Of a stretch of DNA of 11,446 nucleotides, positions 1-5,758 are shown one piece after another. Within the stretch, counting starts at the first letter, position 1. Each line of letters opens with the position of its first letter. Made by a program: the position numbers and the translations under genes. The DNA is from Anaerolinea thermophila (lineage in GTDB: Bacteria > Chloroflexota > Anaerolineae > Anaerolineales > DRKV01), in assembly GCA_020722405.1 (NCBI GenBank), contig DYKW01000043.1:1-11446 (forward strand), in the 5' to 3' direction. The notes beneath the pieces were generated by a model. The model did not search any database and was not told where the DNA came from. It saw only the letters and a list, made by a program, of their open reading frames with translations.

Positions 1-48
1 GAAAAATAATTTTCACCACCAGACATGAAAATCTATTTTCAGATCAGA
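1..48 (+). repeat. 48-bp double-palindrome repeat, left copy
   Basis: These 48 bases are the exact reverse complement of 11393-11440. The unit holds two near-palindromes: one of 16 bp with its first base just outside the window (1-15), and TGAAAATCTATTTTCA at 26-41. A 10-bp spacer, CCACCAGACA, separates them. Past base 48 the copies still align loosely (TACTG against GATAACTG), which suggests old homology rather than a duplicated assembly end. It lies about 120 bp upstream of the TPR gene and reads in its direction. It could be a dispersed intergenic repeat, an operator for a dimeric regulator, or part of a mobile-element end; sequence alone does not decide. Confidence 0.9.
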
Positions 49-68
49 TACTGTATTTATTTATTTTA

Positions 69-92
69 ACGCGAAGACGCAGAGTCGCAAAG
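69..92 (+). repeat. Three 8-bp tandem units (NCGCNNAG)
   Basis: Three consecutive degenerate octamers, ACGCGAAG, ACGCAGAG and TCGCAAAG, fill this stretch. Octamers of the ACGCAAAG type are, from memory, a common intergenic repeat in Chloroflexota and cyanobacteria. It lies in the 167-bp leader of the TPR gene. No function can be assigned. Confidence 0.7.
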
Positions 93-107
93 AAAATTAC
101 GTTTTAA

Positions 108-147
108 GTCGCGTGGTCGCGTGGTCGGGTAGTCGGGTGGTCGGGTT
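108..147 (+). repeat. Five 8-bp tandem units (GTCGGGTG type)
   Basis: Five head-to-tail octamers run without interruption: GTCGCGTG twice, then GTCGGGTA, GTCGGGTG and GTCGGGTT. The array ends 5 bp before the Shine-Dalgarno site of the TPR gene at 168. Copy number could therefore vary by slippage inside the 5' leader and alter leader length or structure without touching the coding frame. Confidence 0.85.
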
Positions 148-152
148 ACCCC

Positions 153-159
153 GGGGAGG
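153..159 (+). promoter_or_regulatory. Shine-Dalgarno site supporting a TTG start
   Basis: GGGGAGG lies 8 nt upstream of the TTG at 168-170. This spacing is ideal, and no ATG or GTG in the same frame lies closer. It is the main reason for accepting a TTG initiation codon for the TPR gene. Confidence 0.75.
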
Positions 160-167
160 TCACACAT

Positions 168-1211
168 TTGTCACAAGAAGACGCATCATTACCCAAGGCA
201 TCGACTGGTGGGTTGTATACCAAAAAACTAGAACATCGTGCTTACCACGCCCTGAACCAAGGGTATCTGACCAACGCTCGTTATCTCTTCGAAGAAATTG
301 TACAGCGCAGCCCGCGTAATGTGCGTGCTTGGCGGGCGTTAATCGACCTGTATGATGAGATAGACCTGCGGGTGGAAGCCTGCAAGAGGGTATTGGAATT
401 AGAACCCTTCGATGATACCACGCGCACGCGATTGGAAACCTTGGAAAGGCAACGACAGCATGTGTTGCAGTATAAACGGCAATGGGCACAGGTGCAAACA
501 GCACAAGCCAAATTTTTGATGGCGCAAGGGAAGGAAGAAACAGCCTATCGCCTGGTGCTCAAAATCATCGAAATTTACGCACAAAATCCCCAAACCTGGT
601 GGTTGCTTGCCCAATTAAGCCGAGATGACCCCGAAGCGCGTTTGCACGCTTTGCGAAAAGCAGTGTACCTTGACCCGCAAAACCGTACCTTTCGGGCGGT
701 TTTGACGCGTTGGGAATATTTGAGCAAACATCCCGAAGAATTGGTGAAGACGTATGAAGTCAACGGTAAATGGAAACAGGCCTTGAATCATCGTTACCGT
801 ACCGTTTTGCAGACACGTTCTTCCGTAGCGTGGGAAAAACGTCGGCAGGATATGCTGCGTCTCGATAAGTTGAGCCAATCTTCTTTCCCGGGCATTGCGC
901 GCGTTCTGAAAATTGCCGGCTGGATTCTATGGCCGCTCCCCTTACATTTCGTGCTCTTTGGGCTTATCAACCGCCTGAGTTGGACGATGCTGACGCACGA
1001 TGGGTTGTTTTTTATTGCCTTGGCCGTAGCATTGTTGGGAAGCGTGTTGGTGACACTCATCGGAACCTATGCCGACGATATACTTTGGCAGGCATGGCCT
1101 TTCGATGTCAACAAAGTCGCTTATCAAAAGATGCGTCGGGGTGTAAGGTCGGCGGGGTGGGGGCTCTTGTGGTTGTCCTTTGGCCTGTGGCTATTGGATG
1201 CCTTGTTGTAA
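168..1211 (+). CDS. TPR-repeat protein with C-terminal membrane helices
   Basis: A 347-residue protein of unknown specific role. Residues about 24-175 are helical and TPR-like, with recurring small and aromatic positions (for example AYHALNQG near 26 and TAYRLVLKIIEIYAQNP near 125) and the LxxAVYLDP ending typical of TPR helix pairs. Three hydrophobic segments follow at about 243-266, 277-300 and 329-346. The TPR part should therefore face one side of the membrane as a protein-binding scaffold, probably the cytoplasm since there is no signal peptide. The start is a TTG with GGGGAGG 8 nt upstream. It is the only gene on the + strand and converges with the NACHT gene, with 10 bp between the two stop codons and no clear terminator. 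TPR-membrane proteins of this shape are frequent in Chloroflexota; the exact function cannot be read from sequence. Confidence 0.85.
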   Translation: MSQEDASLPKASTGGLYTKKLEHRAYHALNQGYLTNARYLFEEIVQRSPRNVRAWRALIDLYDEIDLRVEACKRVLELEPFDDTTRTRLETLERQRQHVLQYKRQWAQVQTAQAKFLMAQGKEETAYRLVLKIIEIYAQNPQTWWLLAQLSRDDPEARLHALRKAVYLDPQNRTFRAVLTRWEYLSKHPEELVKTYEVNGKWKQALNHRYRTVLQTRSSVAWEKRRQDMLRLDKLSQSSFPGIARVLKIAGWILWPLPLHFVLFGLINRLSWTMLTHDGLFFIALAVALLGSVLVTLIGTYADDILWQAWPFDVNKVAYQKMRRGVRSAGWGLLWLSFGLWLLDALL

Positions 1212-1221
1212 AGTGGACGAT

Positions 1222-3705
1222 TCACGCCAATCCAAACTGACGAGGGGGAGGTAGGGTTACCCCTTGTGCGCTTAATGTTACTAGGGTATCGAAGGCTGCG
1301 GTTTGTAAGTCCAGGTCGTCACTGTACAGCAAGGCATAAATCGCCGCAACTGACCCTTCTTTGACACCGGATAGCAGACGAAGGCGGTACAATGCTTGTA
1401 TCTGTTGTTCAACTGTGCCGTTGCGCAAAACATAGGCCAAAATTTCCAACGCCTGTTCCGTGTTAGAGATGCCGCGTCCCTGCTTTGCCGCCGCTTCCAG
1501 CAGCCAGGGGGTATTTTGCAGCGGGGGTAACGCTTGTGGGATGTAGACGTTTTCGTCTACGAATTGCTTCAGCGCTTGTTCGGCCGTGGCACGCACGACC
1601 CATTCGCCATCCTCTAATTGCATGCGCTCCAGTGTTTCGCGTGCCCATGGCTCCGGCACCTGGAGCAAGCCGTAAACCACTGCCCGGCGTACAAGTAAGT
1701 CATCGAAGGTGCTGCCATCGCGCAGTACGTTATATCCTTCGCCGGGGTGATTTGCTAGCGCTTCCGCGGCAATTTGCCGTATCTGCTCGCTGCCACTGGC
1801 CAACACCTGAACCACGGTTTCCAGTGCTTTCGGGTGTTTCTGGGTGCTCAGCGCCAGACAAGCCATCCGTTGTACCCGTAGATCGTTATCCTTCGACAAG
1901 GTTTCGAGTACCGTATAACTTTTCGGGTCTTGTAATAGCCCACTACCCAGGACACCCAGATAACGCAGCGTGGCGGTTGGACTTTCGACCATCAATCGCC
2001 GTAGGAGTATACCGGCACCGGGATCGTCAGAGAGCGCCAGTGCTGCTACGCAGCGCACCCGCAGGACGAAAGGATGATTTTTGGATTGAATGATGCGTAC
2101 CAGATTGTGCATGATGAGCGAGCGCCAGGGTGCCTGAGCGGGTGCAGTGGATAACCAGCGCGCCGTGCGCAGCAAATCGCGGTACAAAGGGTCATCGTCG
2201 TTGTCTATTAGCAAACTTTGAGCTTGCGCGTCGACATCGGCCTGGGCGGCCAGGTATTGCTGCGTAAGAAGACGCAATGGACTGGGCGGTAGGGCAAACA
2301 GGTCTTTTTCTAGATTGTGCGCTGCCGCATACTCGGCCGCCAGCCAGGCGCAAAAAACCGGATGCACAAAGCGCGCGCCATCCCTTTGTTCAACCAGCAG
2401 ATTGCTCTTGCCCACACCACCAATGGATGTCTTGCCACTTTGCGCTTCGGGTGATGGCGTCTCCTCTACCTCCTCGCTGGGGGCATCTTTATCTGGCGTA
2501 CCTTCACTTACAGCGAGAAGGGATGGCGTTTCCAGAGAGGGGGAGACTGCCGTGCCTTGCACGATATTCCATGCGAGTAAACCCAACCCCGCGCGCTGGT
2601 CAGCCTTACTCACGCGGCGGATGTGGGCCTCGATGGCCTCTGTGCGACTATCCCCGAGCGCGTCCCCGGCAAACAGCGCCCACAGGCTGAGCACATGCTC
2701 CAGCGGCGAGTCGAGCACCTGACGGGTGTATAACCAGCCGGTGAGAATTTCTGCTGGAACAATTTGATGAGGACGTTGTTCCACCGGTATACGCTGCCAG
2801 ACAGCCTGCCACTTTTCCAAAAAAGCCTGCTTTTCGGCTTGCCCCCAGGAGCGTAGAGCCATTGGGAAGAAACCCAGGGCTGTCAATCCATCGTAATATT
2901 CCACCGAGGATGTGGTAACGATTTGCAATTTGGGGTGCTCTTTTAGCAAACTGCCCAAAAAAGCGGTGGCTTGTTGTAATTCTTCAGGTGTAAGTTCGTC
3001 CAGGCCATCGAGTAACAACAGGGCGTTGCCATCATCTACCTGGGTGCGTACCACCTGGGGGAGTCGGGTTTGGGTCAAACGGGAAACGCGACTTCTTAGG
3101 CCGTCCACTAAAATATCCAGCGTTTTGCGTTTCTCCGCTTTCAGATCTAAGTCATGGATATGCACAAATAACGGCGTGTGTCCGGCAAGTTTCCCAAGCG
3201 CTTTGTCCTGACGCGCCAGGCGGCTGGTAAGATCGGCTAACGCGACACTTTTGCCATATCCTGGGTGGCCGGTGACCACGATATTTGCCCCGCGTTGCAA
3301 GGCCTCCACCGGTGAGAGGTGCGGCGCATTGTAAACCGTCTCGACTTCTGGCCATTCTGGCATATACGGCACAATTTGGCGCACACCATTGAGCAAGGTG
3401 GGAGCATCCGGGTCGATGTATACAGGCGGGCTGATGAGACGGGGCGGGATGAGCAAATCGTCTAGCGGGGCAAAGGCTGCGGCCAGATGATACCCCTGCG
3501 CGAAATTTAGCATATCTTGTCGCAAGCGGATCTCGGTACCGGTTTGCCAGCGACGTCCCCAATTTTTTAGATTTTCGCGCCCGCGCTTCCAGGCCTCACC
3601 TGCGATTGGGCGGAGGAGGCCATACAACCACCAAAACAACGTGGCAGTCAGAAATCCAAACCAGAAAGAGATGCGGTCAAGGTCAAAGAGGCGGAAGAAG
3701 TTCAT
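1222..3705 (-). CDS. Membrane-anchored NACHT ATPase with HEAT repeats
   Basis: An 827-residue STAND-type NTPase. One transmembrane helix lies at about 12-31. The NACHT domain follows, with Walker A GHPGYGKS (146-153) and a NACHT-style Walker B LLLLDGLDEL (229-238); the TTSS at 264-267 fits a sensor strand. An FVHPVFCAWLAAEYAA stretch (446-461) matches the winged-helix end of bacterial NACHT modules. A Pro/Glu/Ser-rich linker lies at about 385-430. From about 541 to 815 there are paired helices with HEAT-like signatures (RVRCVAALAL, RVQRMACLAL, QIRQIAAEAL, VVRATAEQAL). The start chosen is the ATG at 3705-3703, whose bases overlap the TGA of the upstream zinc-ribbon gene (ATGA). A longer reading to 3804 would run 99 bp into that gene and looks spurious. 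Known relatives act as ligand-triggered switches in signalling or phage defence; here the HEAT array would be the sensor and the N-terminal helix the anchor or effector. That role is inference. Confidence 0.9.
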   Translation of the reverse strand: MNFFRLFDLDRISFWFGFLTATLFWWLYGLLRPIAGEAWKRGRENLKNWGRRWQTGTEIRLRQDMLNFAQGYHLAAAFAPLDDLLIPPRLISPPVYIDPDAPTLLNGVRQIVPYMPEWPEVETVYNAPHLSPVEALQRGANIVVTGHPGYGKSVALADLTSRLARQDKALGKLAGHTPLFVHIHDLDLKAEKRKTLDILVDGLRSRVSRLTQTRLPQVVRTQVDDGNALLLLDGLDELTPEELQQATAFLGSLLKEHPKLQIVTTSSVEYYDGLTALGFFPMALRSWGQAEKQAFLEKWQAVWQRIPVEQRPHQIVPAEILTGWLYTRQVLDSPLEHVLSLWALFAGDALGDSRTEAIEAHIRRVSKADQRAGLGLLAWNIVQGTAVSPSLETPSLLAVSEGTPDKDAPSEEVEETPSPEAQSGKTSIGGVGKSNLLVEQRDGARFVHPVFCAWLAAEYAAAHNLEKDLFALPPSPLRLLTQQYLAAQADVDAQAQSLLIDNDDDPLYRDLLRTARWLSTAPAQAPWRSLIMHNLVRIIQSKNHPFVLRVRCVAALALSDDPGAGILLRRLMVESPTATLRYLGVLGSGLLQDPKSYTVLETLSKDNDLRVQRMACLALSTQKHPKALETVVQVLASGSEQIRQIAAEALANHPGEGYNVLRDGSTFDDLLVRRAVVYGLLQVPEPWARETLERMQLEDGEWVVRATAEQALKQFVDENVYIPQALPPLQNTPWLLEAAAKQGRGISNTEQALEILAYVLRNGTVEQQIQALYRLRLLSGVKEGSVAAIYALLYSDDLDLQTAAFDTLVTLSAQGVTLPPPRQFGLA

Positions 3706-4406
3706 GATGGGTCGTAAAGAATGCGCTGACAGTTCGTACAACGTGCCAGCCGGTTGGGAGAGCGGGCATCCTGCATCAGGCGGGTGCTCAACGTCGCGCC
3801 GCAAGCGCTACATGCCCCATTGTTTACGCTGGCGACAGCCACCCCTTGCCGAGTGTCCTTTAAATCTTCGTACAAGCGTCGTTCATCCTCCGGTAAATGG
3901 CGAACTTTCTCCTCGCGTTGCACCTTCAAGTCGGCCTGACGCGCCGCTAACTGTTGGCGCTCACCCTGCAGCGCGGCTTGATTCTCGCTTTGCTGTGCTT
4001 GTGCCTGATGATAAGTATGCAGCAATTTTTTGTAATTTCTTTTGGCCTTTTCGAGCGTTCCCATGGCCTGCAGTTGCTTTTCTTCCAATTGCGCAATACG
4101 GCGCTGCACGGCCTCGGCTTCACGCTGTAAATCTTGCAACTCCTTGGGGTTTTGCACTTTTCCCCCGTAGAGGGTGCTCTGGTTTTGTTCCCATTTGATT
4201 TGTTGGGCTTTGACTTCGGCCTCGATGCTGCTGAGTTCTTTTTCTACCCGTTCGACCAACGCCTTGCCTTTAAGGGCCCTGATCTTCGCTTTGCGGACCG
4301 TTTCATCGTCTGCCAGTAAATGATGAATTTCATCCAAGCGTGCCGCATTACGGCGGATTTCGTCATCCAACTGTTGTAGGGAGTAAAGTAACTGTACGTG
4401 CGCCAT
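3702..4406 (-). CDS. Coiled-coil protein with C4 zinc ribbon (zf-RING_7/DUF164 family)
   Basis: A 234-residue cytoplasmic protein. Residues about 10-75 and 90-170 form a long antiparallel coiled coil rich in Glu, Gln, Lys and Arg. They are split by the turn LYGGKVQNPKELQDLQ (79-94), whose GG-NPKEL pattern is characteristic of this family. The C-terminus is a zinc ribbon with CxxC pairs at Cys199/Cys202 and Cys223/Cys226. Family members are widespread in bacteria and have been proposed to bind nucleic acid or proteins, but the molecular role is not settled. The gene appears leaderless: a perfect TATAAT lies 6 bp before the ATG and no usable Shine-Dalgarno site is seen. Its TGA overlaps the ATG of the NACHT-HEAT gene by 4 bp, so the two should be translationally coupled and co-transcribed. 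Confidence 0.92.
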   Translation of the reverse strand: MAHVQLLYSLQQLDDEIRRNAARLDEIHHLLADDETVRKAKIRALKGKALVERVEKELSSIEAEVKAQQIKWEQNQSTLYGGKVQNPKELQDLQREAEAVQRRIAQLEEKQLQAMGTLEKAKRNYKKLLHTYHQAQAQQSENQAALQGERQQLAARQADLKVQREEKVRHLPEDERRLYEDLKDTRQGVAVASVNNGACSACGATLSTRLMQDARSPNRLARCTNCQRILYDPS

Positions 4407-4412
4407 GCCCTG

Positions 4413-4418
4413 ATTATA
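4413..4418 (-). promoter_or_regulatory. TATAAT -10 element for a leaderless transcript
   Basis: Read on the - strand, a perfect TATAAT is followed by CAGGGC and then the ATG of the zinc-ribbon gene, so initiation 7 nt downstream would fall on the A of the start codon. No convincing -35 hexamer lies at 16-18 bp spacing (AACTAT or AAACTA is the nearest). The AGGG one base before the ATG is too close to act as a ribosome binding site. The promoter would serve the zinc-ribbon/NACHT-HEAT pair. Confidence 0.6.
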
Positions 4419-4503
4419 ACCGTAAATTGAGCAGGATAGTTTGGGAATTGCAGATACACACAGCGTTTTTCTTCCCCCTTTAGGTTTTTACGTCCCCCCA
4501 AAA

Positions 4504-4530
4504 CAGCCTCCCCGGACTTTCAGGGGGCTG
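4504..4530 (-). other. Stem-loop in the intergenic region
   Basis: CAGCC plus CCC on the left pairs with GGGGGCTG on the right, with a single bulged T and a loop of about 10 nt. On the - strand the 3' half reads GAAAGTCCGGGGAGG, which resembles the GGAAAGTCCGGGC start of bacterial RNase P RNA. The gene-free interval is too short, however, and no other RNase P core segment is seen. It may be part of a degenerate intergenic repeat or a small structured RNA. Confidence 0.4.
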
Positions 4531-4589
4531 CCGGGCGCTTCGCTTCCCAAGGTTTTCCCCACCCCAAAAAACGATGTGCACAGCCGCTT

Positions 4590-4629
4590 ACAAAGCAAAC
4601 GCCCCAACAACTTGGGGCGCTTGCTTTGT
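4590..4629 (-). terminator. Strong hairpin after the secreted-protein gene
   Basis: Two 18-nt arms, ACAAAGCAAACGCCCCAA and TTGGGGCGCTTGCTTTGT, pair at 17 of 18 positions around a CAAC loop; the mismatched A-C would be G-T wobble in the RNA read from the - strand. The hairpin begins 6 bp past the stop codon at 4636. It lacks an immediate U-run (a T6 run comes some 20 nt later), so it may work as a weak intrinsic terminator, a 3'-end stabiliser, or both. The rest of 4407-4635 holds only the smaller stem-loop and the -10 element. Confidence 0.7.
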
Positions 4630-4635
4630 ACAGGA

Positions 4636-5547
4636 TTAGTATGGGCCTGGATAAGTGCTGCTAATCGTATTGACGGGAGTGAGGCTGCCGTTGACTGCAT
4701 CCAGGTTAAAGACATGCCAAAAAACGGCTGCATTATCACTAGATGGTGGCACGTCGAAGGAGGCCATCAGCCCGTTCGCATCGTACACGTCTACATGGGC
4801 ATTACTTTGTGAAAGGGGCGGTTTGTTGTGGTTTCCGGATGCTATATCGTAGTGCTGGACGGCGTAAATATAGGTGCCGGAATGGACTTGGGAAATACTG
4901 ATGGTCTCCGGTTTGCTGCCATCTTGGCTGTCGATGTCGATACACGCATCTGGGAAAGCGCTACAGTTCCCTTTCCCGGCATTGGTGCCGCTTACCTGGT
5001 TGATATAGTAAGGCGTGGCGGCCGGCAGCCACAGGTTGCCATCCAGATCCATGGCCTGAATGTCAGGGCCGCCCCAGGTAAGGACGATACGGTACTGATT
5101 CCCGCTCAGGTTGTTGGCCGAAAGCGCCAGATCCAAGGTGGTAATGCTTTGTGGGGTGCCATTATAAGTTGTGGCGGTTACCTGCCGAACCAGCGTGCTG
5201 TAGCCATTGAGCGTGGCAACCACCGTGTGCAGGCCGTTATTGATGCCGCCAAGTGAGTAACTGCCATCTGCCTCGCTCGTCTCGCAATTGGTAGTATTTT
5301 GAATGCATACCTGCGCACCGGCTAAAGCCCCGCTTTCTTTGCCGATCGTGGCGTCATATACCACACCGCTGATAATGGCCGGCCCGGCTTGAAAATTGTT
5401 GGAGATTACCGGTAGGTAAACGTTGATATTGACCGCAGAGTGTGCGGATACCGGCGCGGAGGACAAATATCCACTACTCCAGAACGCGCTACCAAGGATT
5501 AGCAGGATAAGTGGCACTAGAGTGAACCGTAGACGGGGAAAATGCAT
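4636..5547 (-). CDS. Secreted protein: regulatory-like beta domain plus DUF2135-like domain
   Basis: A 303-residue exported protein. The N-terminus has basic residues, a hydrophobic core (about 9-22) and an APVSA site near residue 35, consistent with Sec export and signal peptidase I cleavage. A YLPVISNN motif follows at 44-51; YLPL/V-type motifs near a terminus are, from memory, frequent in Chloroflexota exported proteins. Residues about 57-143 form a carboxypeptidase-regulatory-like fold (ISGVVYDA, DGSYSLGGI, GLHTVVATLNGY). Residues about 150-297 look like a YfaP/DUF2135-type domain (LTWGGPDIQAMDLDGNLW, GTYIYAVQHYD, FWHVFNLD, PVNTI). Asp-rich strand ends hint at metal binding. AGGAG lies 7 nt before the ATG. 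The gene sits 211 bp behind the pilin operon on the same strand, beyond a hairpin, so it probably has its own promoter. Binding to a sugar or the cell surface is a guess. Confidence 0.85.
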   Translation of the reverse strand: MHFPRLRFTLVPLILLILGSAFWSSGYLSSAPVSAHSAVNINVYLPVISNNFQAGPAIISGVVYDATIGKESGALAGAQVCIQNTTNCETSEADGSYSLGGINNGLHTVVATLNGYSTLVRQVTATTYNGTPQSITTLDLALSANNLSGNQYRIVLTWGGPDIQAMDLDGNLWLPAATPYYINQVSGTNAGKGNCSAFPDACIDIDSQDGSKPETISISQVHSGTYIYAVQHYDIASGNHNKPPLSQSNAHVDVYDANGLMASFDVPPSSDNAAVFWHVFNLDAVNGSLTPVNTISSTYPGPY

Positions 5548-5758
5548 TTTCGTACTCCTCTTATGATACCTGACTACGCTAATGAGACTTATGCACTGAT
5601 CGTTGAATCATTGCGAAATCCTGGGAGCAGGAAAGCGCAGAGAAACCAACGGGCGCAGCGCTTTATGGTACCTAGCATCATTGGTTTCAAAGTTTGAAGC
5701 GCCTATTTCCCGTGCATAAGATACTGGGGGGATGGCGAATTTGCCATCCCCCCAGGCC
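5548..5758 (-). other. Intergenic region upstream of the secreted-protein gene
   Basis: No gene is supported here. It holds the hairpin at 5724-5755, a perfect 13-bp palindrome TTCAAAGTTTGAA (5686-5698) that could be an operator, and the AGGAG ribosome binding site at 5555-5559. A c-di-GMP riboswitch, plausible near pilus genes, was looked for and its conserved core was not found. No convincing -35/-10 pair was identified. Confidence 0.45.
5724..5755 (-). terminator. 13-bp-stem hairpin ending the pilin operon
   Basis: CTGGGGGGATGGC and GCCATCCCCCCAG pair perfectly around a 6-nt loop. The hairpin starts 3 bp after the TAA of the last pilin-type gene. The tail on the - strand (TATCTTATGC) is only moderately T-rich, so it is an intrinsic terminator with a weak U-tract or a strong 3' stabilising hairpin. 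Confidence 0.8.

Noticed and set aside
1222..3804. Longer 860-residue form of the NACHT protein
   Set aside because: The extra 33 residues would overlap the zinc-ribbon gene in another frame and resemble no domain; the ATGA-coupled start is far better supported.
4440..4600. Full RNase P RNA gene on the - strand
   Set aside because: Only one short motif matches; the interval is too short and the remaining conserved core was not found.
5548..5758. c-di-GMP riboswitch in the leader of the secreted-protein gene
   Set aside because: The conserved GEMM core sequences are absent.
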